Shown: one piece after another, positions 21,786 to 32,841 of the stretch | Position numbering within the stretch: position 1 is the stretch's first letter | How the letters are laid out: every line of letters begins with the position of its first letter | From: Taxawa tesnikishii (nom. ined.) | Lineage: Eukaryota; Ascomycota; Dothideomycetes; Dothideales | NCBI GenBank assembly: GCA_030247885.1 | Contig: JAPDRO010000003.1 | Coordinates: 1,364,001-1,428,000, forward strand | Direction of reading: 5' to 3' | DNA: 64,000 bases | Program-made: the position numbers and the translations under genes | The notes under the pieces: model-generated | The model's database searches: none | What the model saw: only the letters and a program-made list of their open reading frames with translations | Told to the model about the DNA's origin: nothing

Positions 21786-24671
21786 ATGTTCGGAAAGATC
21801 ACGCCCTTCGCGGCGGCCATGATGCTGGGCCTCGCATCTGCTCAATCCTCCGCCATCGGAACCGTCACGCCTTGCCCTGACTGCCCGGCCACTGCAGCTC
21901 CAGCTCCAATCACTGTCACTTCCCAGTTCGAGCCCGTCTCGACCTGCACTCCGGAGACTACCTGCACTGCCAGCACCTTCCCAGTCACCGGCTCAAGCAG
22001 CGTTGTGACCAGCACAACCACCGACTGCAAGGCCACTCCGTCCTGCTCTACCTATGACTACGTCAACACTGTGATCCCGGTCTACGCTGCCAACGGCGAC
22101 CTCTCCTCCACCCGCGTTACCAGCACCGACCAGCCAATCACGGTCTCGTACTCGTTCTCGACCACCACCTCCACCAGCACTAGGACCCTGGCTGCCGCCT
22201 CTGGCACAGGCTTCCCCGCGGTGAACTTCTACAATGGAACCGCCTACAACGGCACCAGCCCTCAGCCAGAGGTGGTCATCATCACTCAAGTGACCGAGTT
22301 TGCTTACGTTGTGCCATTCAACCAGCTTGGCCCATACGCTATCAATGGCTACTCCGGCAGCGGTGCGCCAGGCACTCAGCCTCAAGCCGATGGCACTCAG
22401 CTCCAGCCAGTCCAGATTACTCAGTGCCAGGGCAGCAACTGTGTGAGCTATAACGAGACTCGCACTTACTCGCCTCACACCTACGAGTCCACCACCACCC
22501 AGAGCTTCTCTACCGACGTCGCCGCCCCCACCAACGGTGTTTACACTGTTAACGCCATCAGCAACCAGCCTGCTGTGACCACCACCGTCCAGAATGCTCC
22601 GACCACCTTCACTGTTGACACCACCATGACCGCTGTTCAGACCATGACTGCCAGCACCACTTCTCTGGTTTCTGAGGTCATCCACACCTCCGTGGTCGCC
22701 CCAACTAACGGTGTCTACACGATCTACATCATGGAGACCTTTTACATCACCCAGATCTTCAACGCTCCTACCACCGCTCCAGTCGACACTACCATCACCC
22801 AGACCGTCACTGTTCCTCAGGTCATCTCTGCTACTCAGACCGCTACCGTGACCATTACCGCCTCCCCAAGCGCTGCTCCTGCTGCTGGCTCTTCTGCTGG
22901 CTCCTCTGCCGGTGCCGCCGCCACCTCGCCCGCTGCTGGTACTTCCGCCGCCGCTCCTCTTGCTACCTGCGACAGCGCTGTTATCTGCCCAAGATGCAAC
23001 GGTGATGGCGTCACTGTCGGAAACCAGACCTACGAGATCGGTTGCGACACCACCGCCGTTGGTACTGTCCTTGACGTTTCCATCACCAAGCGTGGCCTCG
23101 TGTCCGACTTCCGTAGCTGTCTCGCTGAGTGCTCTCAGTTCGAGCAGTGCGTTGGTGCCCAGTTTGTCGTCGAGAACTTCGAGTGTATTCTGTGGAAGGA
23201 GATCACCGGTGCCGGCGAGCGCAGGGGTACCCAGCTTGGCTTCGTTCCATCCAGACTCGCTGCTGATGTTCTCCGCCAAATCGAGGACGTGATTGCCGGC
23301 TTGACGTTCCCAACCTCCTCCAGCCTGTCCGCCTCTGCCTCCGCTACCTCTAGCGCCGCCAGCCGCAGCAGCTCTCACTCTGTCTTCTCTCATGGTGTCT
23401 CCAGCATGAGCCACAGCGTTTCTGCCTCCACTACCTCTGTTCCAGCCAGCCGTAACGCCACCAGTTCCGCTTTCTCTAACGGTGCGTCTTCCATGAGCCG
23501 CAGCGCTTCTGCCTCCACTACCTCTGTCCCAGCTGGCAGGAATAACACTAGCTCTGCCATGTCCGCTTCTGTCACTGCTGCCCCCACTGGTGCCAACTCT
23601 ACCGCCACCGCCACCGCCACCACCACTCTGGTTCCTCTTGCCACCTGCGACAGCGCTGTTGTCTGCCCAAGATGCAACGGTGAAGGCGTCACTGCCAGCA
23701 ACCAGACCTACGAGATCGGTTGCGACATTGAGGGATCTGGTGATGAGCTCGATGTCACCCCTATCACCAAGCGTGGCCTTGAGGCTCGCTTCTCCGGTGT
23801 CAACACCTTCCGTGGATGTCTCGAACAGTGCTCCCTCTTCGAGCAATGCTCTGCTGCCTCCTTCGTCGTCGAGACCCTCGAGTGTGTTCTCTTCAAGTCT
23901 GTCACTGGCGCCGGTAAGCGCAAGGGTGCTAGCTTCGGTTTCGTCCCAGCCCGTGTCGCCTACGACGTTCTCCGTCAGATTGAGCAGCTGATTGACGAGG
24001 TCCGCGATGAGGAGTCTTCGTCCACTTCCTCCTCCTCCATCCCTTCTGCTACCTCCTCCGCTGGAGTTCCGGGCCAGTCGACTAACGCCACCTCCATGGC
24101 CTCTGTCTCTGCTTCTGCTACTTCTGCCTTCTCTGGCTCCTTCTCTGCCTCCGCCACTAGCTCTGCCTCTGCCTCTGCCTCTAACAACGTCACTAGCTCC
24201 GCCTCTGGCGGTGCCTCTGCCACCTCCGGCCCAGTCTCTGCCAGCCGCTCCAGCTCTGTTTCCGGCAGCTCTGCTTCCACCACTCCATCTACCTTCATGA
24301 CATCCACCATGTCTGCCTCCATCACTGGCTCCATGAGCAGCATGTCCGCCTCCGTCACCGGTTCTATGAGCAGCATGTCTACTTCCTCTGTTAGCTTCAC
24401 ACCAACCTCCAGCATCCCAATGAGCAGCTCTACTGCCTCTGCCACTAGCACCTCAGTTCAGGCTGACCCATCCGCTGACCCATCTGCTGACATTGACCCT
24501 GACATGGCCGCTTCCACCATTTCCGATCTTCTCCCCAGTGCCACCGCCTACGTCAAGCGTGCCGGTTACGAGAACTCCCGCGTCTACCGCCGCGGTGGTG
24601 TTCTCCGCCGTGCTGACATGGAGGCTGCCGACAAGAAGGCTGCTAACCGCCACATCTCCGTCAAGCTTTAA
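21786..24671 (+). CDS. Secreted Ser/Thr-rich mucin with two PAN-like modules
   Basis: A single uninterrupted exon encodes 961 aa. I chose the ATG at 21786 over the upstream in-frame one at 21759 because it starts a clean signal peptide (MFGKITPFAAAMMLGLASAQ). The mature protein is a Ser/Thr/Ala-rich, probably O-glycosylated stalk with VAPTNGVYT-type repeats. It carries two related cysteine modules of about 115-120 residues, starting near residues 391 and 618 (each CDSAV-CPRCNG ... CL-C-FEQC-A-FVVE--EC). Their spacing fits PAN/apple-like adhesion modules. Lys-Arg and Arg-Arg sites (ITKRGL in each module; YVKRAGY and YRRGG near the end) suit Kex2 processing. No GPI signal is seen, since the C-terminus is basic (HISVKL). 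The strong bias to C-ending codons suggests high expression. The role is probably adhesion or wall surface. Confidence 0.85.
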   Translation: MFGKITPFAAAMMLGLASAQSSAIGTVTPCPDCPATAAPAPITVTSQFEPVSTCTPETTCTASTFPVTGSSSVVTSTTTDCKATPSCSTYDYVNTVIPVYAANGDLSSTRVTSTDQPITVSYSFSTTTSTSTRTLAAASGTGFPAVNFYNGTAYNGTSPQPEVVIITQVTEFAYVVPFNQLGPYAINGYSGSGAPGTQPQADGTQLQPVQITQCQGSNCVSYNETRTYSPHTYESTTTQSFSTDVAAPTNGVYTVNAISNQPAVTTTVQNAPTTFTVDTTMTAVQTMTASTTSLVSEVIHTSVVAPTNGVYTIYIMETFYITQIFNAPTTAPVDTTITQTVTVPQVISATQTATVTITASPSAAPAAGSSAGSSAGAAATSPAAGTSAAAPLATCDSAVICPRCNGDGVTVGNQTYEIGCDTTAVGTVLDVSITKRGLVSDFRSCLAECSQFEQCVGAQFVVENFECILWKEITGAGERRGTQLGFVPSRLAADVLRQIEDVIAGLTFPTSSSLSASASATSSAASRSSSHSVFSHGVSSMSHSVSASTTSVPASRNATSSAFSNGASSMSRSASASTTSVPAGRNNTSSAMSASVTAAPTGANSTATATATTTLVPLATCDSAVVCPRCNGEGVTASNQTYEIGCDIEGSGDELDVTPITKRGLEARFSGVNTFRGCLEQCSLFEQCSAASFVVETLECVLFKSVTGAGKRKGASFGFVPARVAYDVLRQIEQLIDEVRDEESSSTSSSSIPSATSSAGVPGQSTNATSMASVSASATSAFSGSFSASATSSASASASNNVTSSASGGASATSGPVSASRSSSVSGSSASTTPSTFMTSTMSASITGSMSSMSASVTGSMSSMSTSSVSFTPTSSIPMSSSTASATSTSVQADPSADPSADIDPDMAASTISDLLPSATAYVKRAGYENSRVYRRGGVLRRADMEAADKKAANRHISVKL
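22958..24000 (+). repeat. Duplicated PAN-like cysteine module within the mucin
   Basis: Two direct copies lie at about 22958-23310 and 23637-24000, separated by a Ser-rich linker. Both begin LATCDSAV and end with FGFVP-R or LGFVP-R and a DVLRQIE helix. The second has a few extra residues before the central Cys pair. This indicates internal duplication. Confidence 0.85.
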
Positions 24672-26053
24672 ACGCTTGCAGGTGAAGATGAACACAATAT
24701 GGATGGAATGAACGGGTTTGAACGAGATGGAGGTTGGGGTAATGCTAATCCGATACTGGGCGATGGGCGCTCAATGATCTCCTTTTCCAGCGATTATCTA
24801 TTGTTCGATGGATAGGCTGTTGGGCTTTTCCTTCTATGTTCTTCTTTCCTTGGTGCTTTATTCTTTACAATCTTCAAGAAAATACATGCATGACGTCCTA
24901 CACATAGCATTCGAAATATACGTTTTGCACCTTAGCTATCATCTACCGACCTCGGAGCAACGCCCCCTGCTGTTCAGGTAATTACATGTTACTCCCCTCT
25001 GTGAAGGGCCGGTTGGGGTCAGGTCTCTTTGAGCGATCTTCACCAGAACCCCCTTTCCGGTCTTCTCGAATTTCTATCTTCACGGAGTGCGGACTGGTAG
25101 CCTGGTGCCGTAGCCCAGGGGTTTCTGACTGACGTTGGATCCATTGACCGTTGCAACTTGCGCCCTGATGCCATCACAAGCGGCGGCTTCGCACCTTAGG
25201 TGACACCTAAGAAGCCGTGCAAAGACCTGTCGTTTGTTCACGTTTTACATAGCATTGGCTTGCAGACTAACTGTGACTGCATCGCACCGGCGATCCATTT
25301 TAGTAATGGGACGTTATGTGCTTTCTATTCCGGCCTCCTTGGAAACCCGGCAGTTTCACATTCAGGGTTAGAATTGGCATTACGTGTACAAGCTTGTCGA
25401 GCACTTGTAACGGAACTTCACAGGGTGATCATCGCGGCCGGAAAGAAGCCAGCATGCAGTTCAAGAGGTAAGTCTCAGTGTATGCAAATTGTAATAGCGT
25501 CAGTGTCTGTGTACTCGCAGCTTCCAAACGTCTGTCTTCCCGAAGCAGAAACAACGCGGTACAAGATAAGGAAATTTTTAGAGTCATGGGCTCAGGGACG
25601 CACTGGAAGAGGTGGAAGATGTCCGAGAATGACAAGATGGAAGCATCAAGCCCAATCGAAAGCCATGCACTGCAGAACAGGATCAAGGCGGGATGAGCAA
25701 ACGAGACGAAAATGAAAACGGGTGAGTCAAGTGTTTGGACAGCAGCATTAGGCATGAAAGTAGGATGTGAGACTCGGGCTGCGGTTGCATGGTTCTCCGA
25801 TAGAGCGCCTCTGTTGCGGTATCGTATCGTAAGCGTGAACCGTTAAGGGCAAAGTTTCGCGTATGTGAGATACGTGGGGGTTTCCACCTGAAGAGGCGAC
25901 TTCAGCGGAACAGTTTGCCGTATGCACCTCTTTCGAAATGTTTGAGTGCATCGTTATTGAACTGGGAGCCAGGCACAGGGCCTTGAGGTGTTCGGGATTG
26001 ACAAGGAGCGAGACAGGCACGCACTTTGACCACCACACCGCGTCTGTGGTCCC
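24672..26053. other. Intergenic after the mucin gene
   Basis: No protein is recognised. An imperfect inverted repeat occurs at 25184-25216 (listed separately). Confidence 0.45.
25184..25216. repeat. Imperfect inverted repeat
   Basis: The arms CTTAGGTG and CACCTAAG (25195-25202 and 25204-25211) pair perfectly around one central base. GGCTT and AAGCC can extend the stem past a 5-nt bulge on the left. It could be a palindromic protein-binding site or a hairpin. Confidence 0.7.
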
Positions 26054-27076
26054 CTAAGCGTGTTCAGCAGTTGAATGTCGGTAGGAGTGAAGACACTTAC
26101 AGACTTCCCTATGGTTAGTAGGGTGCTGTTGCCAGTGGGGCTGAAGAACGCAAGTGCGGAAAGTATCATCGACGTGCTCAGGCTCCACAGACAGTGCGTA
26201 CAAAGCAAGAATGACGGGTAACTCTCCGATCATGCTTCCGTCGTTCTGCAGTACCTGCCGCTGCCGTACTCGAAGGGCACGATAGCGAGTAGGAAGCAGT
26301 TGTCTGACCCATGCTGCTCGCTGTGGATGTTCAATGCAGAGGCATTGCTTGCCGCCGTCCAGAGTCACGTAAGAGTAGTATGCGCCGTTACTATCCTGTC
26401 CCCAATGGAAACTTATCTCCTTCCAGTCTGTCCAAGGCTTGCTTGACTGGTTGCCCGATTCTTCTTCATCTGAAGTATCTCCATCGTCTCCTTCATCTGT
26501 AGTATGTAGTCCATCACCCACCTTCGCCCCAGTTACGTCGAATGGTACAGCTCGTAGGACAGAGCGGTCGTGATATACCGAGCATATCCTGTAGTGCTCT
26601 GAACGTTGCGGTTGAGTTTGAGTCGGGTCTTGGACGTGGAAAGTGCCACGGTGGTCATGATAGAACCATCTTTCCTCGCCATAGTCTGCTGCTGGAACGT
26701 TTGTTCCGAGAGCCTTTGGTGGTAACCAACTCCCTTGTCGACTACATCGTCCAGGGAGGCCAGGAAGACGTTTCTCACATATCTCCTTGATACTAAAATA
26801 GAATGCCGGCTGGAAGGTCAGAAGCGGAGCCGTCTGATAGCGGGTGATACTTACCGGTATAGATCCTGGCGGCAGTTCAGGCACTGCTGGATTCACCAGC
26901 TGTTCCGGGGGATGATGGGTTGTTCCATGTGTTTTCCAGTCATGAAATATCAAGCTGATGCCGTTGTGCAAGAACGTGGCTGTCAAGATGGACAACGCTC
27001 GCCTGTCGTAAATTCCTGAGTTCCCCGCGCGTACCAGTGATGCCACAGTCGATCTAATGCTACAGACAAGCAGCAC
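26054..27076 (-). CDS. Hypothetical protein
   Basis: An open frame of up to 340 codons contains an acidic stretch (DEGDDGDTSDEEE) followed by WTDWKEISFHWGQDSNGAYY, which looks like real protein sequence. I recognise no family. The first and last parts could contain unrecognised introns; the segment 26770-26880 is poor. Treat the limits as rough. Confidence 0.33.
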   Translation of the reverse strand: MLLVCSIRSTVASLVRAGNSGIYDRRALSILTATFLHNGISLIFHDWKTHGTTHHPPEQLVNPAVPELPPGSIPVSITRYQTAPLLTFQPAFYFSIKEICEKRLPGLPGRCSRQGSWLPPKALGTNVPAADYGEERWFYHDHRGTFHVQDPTQTQPQRSEHYRICSVYHDRSVLRAVPFDVTGAKVGDGLHTTDEGDDGDTSDEEESGNQSSKPWTDWKEISFHWGQDSNGAYYSYVTLDGGKQCLCIEHPQRAAWVRQLLPTRYRALRVRQRQVLQNDGSMIGELPVILALYALSVEPEHVDDTFRTCVLQPHWQQHPTNHREVCKCLHSYRHSTAEHA

Positions 27077-30000
27077 ATGAGCGAGCGGCTATATCGGGCA
27101 CCAAAAGCCCGAACCGGTGTAGATTTTGTCCAGTGGGATCTCGAACAGATAAGCCGCTGAGGATCCATCTACGCAGCGCATCGGTGCGGAGAAACTCTCT
27201 TCACTTTTCATCAAAGGCCGAAATTGAGGGCACCGTCGACGTTGTTTGCATATGCGACCTTCGTGTGTAGTGCCCTAACCCGGGTCCTAAACAACAATAC
27301 TTCTCCGCAATATCGATCGCTTCGTGGAAGCTTGGTCCAGCCAGGCTTTCTGCCGGCCATATGCACGTTCTCCGCCGTCAGCCCAGACAGCAGTCATGGC
27401 CTCACAGTTCAGCGCATGACTAGGTATGCTCGGCGGCATGATATGACGAGCTCGATAAAACGCCGCTTGCCGAGGTTCAGATCCGTTAGGCCGTGCATCG
27501 TAGGAACAGTGCGGAGGATGTGTAATTATCGCTCCAGCTGTGTTCTTCAAACAGTAATGTATGCCAGGATGATTCGAGCCGTCCTGGGAAACGACTCACC
27601 TAACTTGACTTGCTTGAACGCTTGTTTTTACCCCCACTTCAGCGCTCGAGCCGGCTAAACCTTTGCCGGTAGCAAAAGTAGATTAGCGCGGTCAAGTCAG
27701 AGTAGCTCGAATGAGACGATAGCTGATAGGTTGTGCAGCGCGCTAGATGAGCTGAAGACAGCTATCTTCTGATAGCGGGATTTCGTTGTCTGCATCGATG
27801 TGCTATTGGTGCATTCTGTTCTTAGGCCGGAAGTGGTGGCGTCCGATCAGCGAGTACTGGAACTGATGGTTGGTTGGTCCATGCGTGTTCTGTGCGGCTC
27901 CGTTGTTCGAGGCTCTGAAGTTGGCCAACAGATAAGAGGGGCTCCCAGATCCTCGCAGGTGACTGACCTTGGTTGGTGGTCCGTCGGCCGAATCCGAGAT
28001 TGCTTCAACATGATTCGTTGAACATCGAAGACCCCTCAAGCTTCGGCAGCTGTACGGCTCAGCAACATCCGTGCCGTCAATATCTGTATTGAGGAACCGA
28101 CAAGAGCATAGGGTGGAGAGTTCTTGAGAAGTGTTGGAGGGATTTACGGCCTTGCTGAAACGGAGTGCCTGTCGAAATATGCCCGGACTCTGATGCCTAG
28201 CCGTTGAACACGCCTGCGATCGATGCGCGCAAAATGGGGCGTAGCTCGATGCAAGCTATCAATGCATGGCTGCCTCGTTGCCTTCGCTTTGGTGCCTCAG
28301 TTTTGCGAACCGTTCTCGAAACAGGAAGTCTGCCACCAGACCGGAAGATTCGTTGCAACCCTCGAAAACCATCGGGGATGTATGTCTTAAGCAGTCAGAG
28401 AAGTACGTTGACAAAAACCACTCCAGAAGAAAGAAAGCACAAATGTATTGAGCCAAGTAGTGTTTCGAGCGCGATGATTGAGGAGGACTGCTGACACTGT
28501 GGGCGTGCGGAGTATTTAGGGCATCAAGGGAACACAAAGGGCGGCCTCAGCGGCACCTACCTTAAACGATCATGGGACGTGTCATGGGCTCCGTAACTGC
28601 AGGTCAAGACAAGCGCTGAACACATCATGCAGACCGGAAGTTTGGATTGGCTCCTTCAACGGCCAAAGGCGTTCCTTCTGATCCCTCGACTGCGTCGGCA
28701 CGTCAATCCATTATCCATGTCCGATGAGATGGGACAACACACCGCGGACATCTGACAATCTTCTCGCGCCATAGTGGCAGTGGTCTATACACAGAGTGCG
28801 TTGGCCGACCAGCGGTCTTTCAAAACTCTCCAGTACTGAAAACAATGTGGCAGGCTTGTATGTCAGTTAAAGAAAAATCGAGCTTCCAGTGTAACGGGTA
28901 CACAGATGGCGTCTCACCATCCGCAAACGGGCGCCAGATCTGTCTCGGTACCTTCGGATCCTGTTGGGGGTGTGACGGACAGAAAGATTTCATCTTCGTG
29001 GGTTGATATTGCTGCAAATGGGGAACACGGCCGGAAAACAGCAGCCGTACCTCCTAGTCCACGCTTCCGGATTTTTGAATCGGTGGGTGACATCTCCATC
29101 TGTCATGAATTTGTACATAGATCTTTCTCCAGTACATTTTAAACGACCAAGGATTCCAGCCGTCGTTGGACTGCTCATTCTTCAGACCCATTCTGATTCG
29201 GATCCTCAAACCTATAAAATTGACGGAGATTGCTGGCAATTAATGTGGTTTGCTGCAACAGCTTGGAGAGCATACGATGTCTGTGAACTGATCCAGAGGT
29301 CGCAAGCCGCCTGTTCGCGGTGGATACAACCATGCTAGGCCCGAGTGTAACTGTAAGGACACGCAATGTCATGAGGCGCTTCCACGTAAAGCTGAATACA
29401 AGTTCCGCCGGCTGGAACACTGAGGAAGCACAACTACGGGCAGTAAGTGCAGTTGAGTAGGAAGTCGTCTGTGCGGGTTCCGAATGACTGTCAGCATCGC
29501 TGATCAGCAAGAGCCAATGTTCATCTGTGAGCAATGGGGCCACTAAGATGGGCTCAGATCCTCAAAAAGGGGTATGGGCACAGGGATAGTTGGAAAGGAT
29601 GCGCCCGACTAGTACTCATGTTGCTGGAAGAACGAAGTCGTTGCGCATAGACTGTCATCAAAGCGCCGTGCTGTCAGGACAGCGGTGAGAGTGTTGAAGG
29701 GCATGGAAAAGCCATCCTTCCGATTGCTGGGAAGAAGTTCTGCTGCAACAGTTGCTGGAACGGCGATTTAGTGACAAAACTGGTGACATGATGTGAGAAC
29801 AGGTAGTGTTAGTGAATACAAGATAGCACTCGTAGCACATAGAGATCGGTATAGAGTTTTCGTTCTTTGGACGAAGAGGAGTTTAGCCCAGGAGTACTAT
29901 GATTGGTCATTCCGTACATCTCGCATTCGGAATAACGTTTTGCCGGACGCCGCATAGCACATATGTGGCGTACCATCTTCCACATCGGCGTATTTACTCT

Positions 30001-30077
30001 AGTCTCTAAGAAATATTTGTTCTGCAGGTCGTAAAGAGGAGAATCGACTACAGATTACCAAAGACACTCCTGGTAAC
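27077..30077. other. 3-kb gene-poor stretch
   Basis: Many short frames on both strands are present, but none has family resemblance, usable splice sites or sustained coding bias. I see no transposon ends, terminal repeats or tRNA boxes. The last few hundred bases are the NOB1 promoter and 5' leader. Confidence 0.45.
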
Positions 30078-31459
30078 ATGGAGACCGGAAAACCCGTGCA
30101 CACGGTTGTGCTGGATACCGGAGCCATAATCCGCAACCAGCCAACAGTATCAACTCTGTTGGCACAATCAGAGCGAATTGTTACAGTACCCGCTATTGTA
30201 TCTGAAATCAGAGATGCTGCTACAAGGTCGCGTGTAGAAACGACGTTGCAGCCTTTCTTGACTCTACGAACTCCTGGGCCAGCAAGCATAAAATTTGTTA
30301 CAGAATTTGCGCGGAGAACTGGAGATTTGGCGGTGCTCAGCAAACCCGATATTCAGATTATCGCGCTTGCATATGAACTGGAATGCGAACGAAATGGCGG
30401 CGACTGGCGGCTGCGAAAGGCACCGGGCCAGAAAGGACTGAATGGTGCGCCACCGTCCAAGGACGCGAAGACTGAGGAAAAGCCTGCGAGCGAGACCGCA
30501 CAGCCCGCAGAAGCTGGTGCCAATGGGATGGAGCAGGCGGCGCCAACGGACGCCGGTCTAGTAAACAAAGATTTGGCGACACCTACTGAGCCAGTCATCC
30601 AGGCGGGTGCAGAACAACCTGCACAGGAAGAGGTTCAAGCAGAAGTACCGGAGGCAACACCATCCGCAGACGCCCAGGGGAGAAACTTCAAACCGAGCCG
30701 GTCGAAGCTCTCGAGCAATCTATACAGAATGCGTCTATCTCAGACACTGGGGCAGAAAAGGAGGCTGAAGCAGCGCCAAAAGTCGACTCCGCTCTGAACT
30801 CCCAAGAGGATGCAAACTCCACAGATTCAGATTCTGAAGGATGGATTACGCCATCAAATTTGAAGAAGCACCAAGCCAAAGACGTTGGTACCTCCACCAC
30901 GCAAACAACAGAGCCCAAGACTATGCAAGTTGCCACCTTGACTACCGATTTCGCCATGCAGAACGTGATTCTGCAGATCAATCTGAACCTTCTCTCTCCA
31001 TCTATGAACAGGGTGAAGCACCTCAAGACCTTCATTCTACGCTGCCATGCCTGTTTCCAAACGACCAAGGAAATGAACAAGCAATTCTGCCCTCGTTGCG
31101 GCAAGCCAACACTCACACGCGTGGCGTGCTCTACGGACGCGAACGGACAATTCACGCTGCATCTCAAGAAGAATATGCAGTGGAACACGCGTGGAGATCG
31201 CTACAGCATTCCTAAACCAGTAGCCGGATCGGCGAACGGCAGGGTCAAGGGTGGTGGAAAGGAGGGATGGGGGAACGATCTGATTTTGGCGGAGGACCAG
31301 AAAGAGTATGTCAGGACACTTGGTCAGCAGAAGAGAACGAAGGAAAGGGATCTGATGGATGAGGATTATCTGCCTTCGATCTTGACAGGTGACAGGGGAA
31401 GGGCTGGTGGTAGAATCAAGGTTGGCGCGGGAAAGAACGTGAACTCGAGGAAGAGATAA
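30078..31459 (+). CDS. nob1: NOB1, 20S pre-rRNA D-site endonuclease
   Basis: NOB1 is the PIN-domain endonuclease that makes the 3' end of 18S rRNA in late cytoplasmic pre-40S particles. The N-terminal PIN domain (residues about 8-110) has VLDTGAII, with the catalytic Asp, and KPDIQIIALAYELE. A long acidic Ala/Glu/Gln-rich linker follows. The C-terminal zinc ribbon is CHACFQTT ... CPRCGKPTLTRVAC (C-x2-C ... C-x2-C). The tail is basic (GRIKVGAGKNVNSRKR). The gene has no intron. One −1 break lies in the G-run 30677-30680. One added base keeps the acidic linker (GEKLQTEPVEALEQS) open and gives 460 aa exactly. Confidence 0.93.
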
Positions 31460-32430
31460 CTGTGGAGATTCCGGCAGTTTGCGTGATGGACGCGGAAGTT
31501 TTGCTTGCATCAGCGCTGGAGTTTGGCGGTCCAGACTGAGATGGATGGTTGGGTGTTTGATGAATTTTCGTTCCATGAGCTAAATGTTCAACATCTAGCA
31601 TGTGCCTACCGCAAACAGTATGCTTTTCGCTCACTCCACTCTTCCTGAGTCCGTAAAAACACCCATATTGCCCTGAGTTTTGCACCCAGCCCAAAATCAC
31701 GCCTCAGAACGCCGCCGTCGTATGCCCGATATGATCTTCCCAGCGCCTGTCACGCGACTATTGACCAAGAACCTTCAGATCCTCTGTTTACATATCAGAA
31801 CAGATCGGGGTTCGTGCGCCCGCTGAACTCACTCTGTTGGGTCATAAGCAGGCCGTAGCGCTTTTTGAGGGTAACCCGGTGCCTACAGATCCCTCTCGTC
31901 AGCCTTTGTCCTCCTCTGTAATGTGGAGACACGCAAAGTCGCGCGACTCCTAGGCCGAGAGCATATGTATACGCCGTACCTTGAGTACTTGTCGTCAGGC
32001 GAGAATCTTGCCGGGTGTGCAGACTTCGTGACCTCGCCGTCCACAATCTTTTTAGTGTGTAGATGCGCTTGCCGTTGGCGTCGAGGGTGTACATAAGATG
32101 CATATTGGCAGTGTTGAGGGATTCGATGCTATATGCGTTGTAAGAGCCTGTATGTTATGCTGCTGAGCGGGTTTGTAGTTGTCAACCTGTCGCAAAAATC
32201 ATCAAAAGTTGCGGAGGTGTTGCGGAGGTTTCTGTCTGTCCAAAAGCCTGAGAGAAAGCTTAAGCTTAAGCGATTATCTATAGCCGTTTCGGGCTAGCTC
32301 AGCCGAGTAGACCCTTGGAAAGTTGAATCCCAAGATGACAGCATGCTGGTTCCTGAACTGTCCCAAGGAACAACTGTCTGCTCCTCAAACAACAATTCTG
32401 GACGACTGGATGCCCAAGACAGCCATCACG
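31460..32430. other. Intergenic
   Basis: This is the 3' flank of NOB1 and the promoter of LCL2. A short palindromic AGCTTAAGCTTAAGC element lies near 32258-32272. No gene is supported. Confidence 0.45.
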
Positions 32431-32841
32431 ATGTACTGCCTTTCAATACTACTCTACGCTTTCCTGCTGGTTCTCCCGGCGGCCGCACAATTTCAGTTCT
32501 TCGAGAACATGTTCGGCGGGCAGCAGCAGCAGCAGCAGCAACCACAGAATGCTGGTAGCGATTCAGTGTGGTACAGACAGCACTTCGAGAACCGTATGTT
32601 TTCTTCTCACACATCACTTGGTCACAGACACTGCTGATGTCTGCCAGTGCAATGCGACAAGTACCTCTGCCCGCAAACTCTCTCCTGCGTACACTTCCCG
32701 CATCACTGTCCTTGCGCATTTCCAGAGGTAGAAGACAAGGTCGAATTCGGGGATGGAAGCATGGCCTGTGTGAGCAAAGGTGGCTTTAAGGCCGGAGAGG
32801 CAGCAAGGAAGATAGAGCTTGCCCGGAAGGGATTGATATGA
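32431..32841 (+). CDS. lcl2: LCL2, long chronological lifespan protein 2 homologue
   Basis: This is a small secretory-pathway protein linked in yeast to chronological lifespan and probably ER-associated degradation. Exons are 32431..32593 and 32648..32841 (GTATGT...CCAG, 54 nt), giving 118 aa. A signal peptide ([14 protein letters not shown]) is followed by FFENMFGG and a glutamine tract. The cysteine-rich core is [27 protein letters not shown], then [18 protein letters not shown]. Length and cysteine pattern match the family. An in-frame ATG at 32323 would add an implausible leader before the signal peptide, so I use 32431. Confidence 0.92.
32521..32541 (+). repeat. CAG/CAA glutamine repeat in LCL2
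   Basis: A CAG trinucleotide tract encodes about seven glutamines just after the signal peptide. It is likely length-variable between strains. Confidence 0.85.

Noticed and set aside
21993-23846. 617-codon open frame antisense to the mucin gene
   Set aside because: It lies opposite a gene with strongly biased C-ending codons, which removes stops on the other strand. Its Gly/Ser/Val/Asp composition mirrors the mucin sequence.
23975-24451. 158-codon Glu/Val/Ala-rich frame opposite the mucin tail
   Set aside because: Same cause: a shadow of the Ser/Ala/Thr-rich coding strand.
32281-32340. tRNA-like A box (TAGCTCAGCCGAGTAGA) followed by a weak B box
   Set aside because: The D stem does not pair, the B box lacks the TTC core and no acceptor stem can be drawn.
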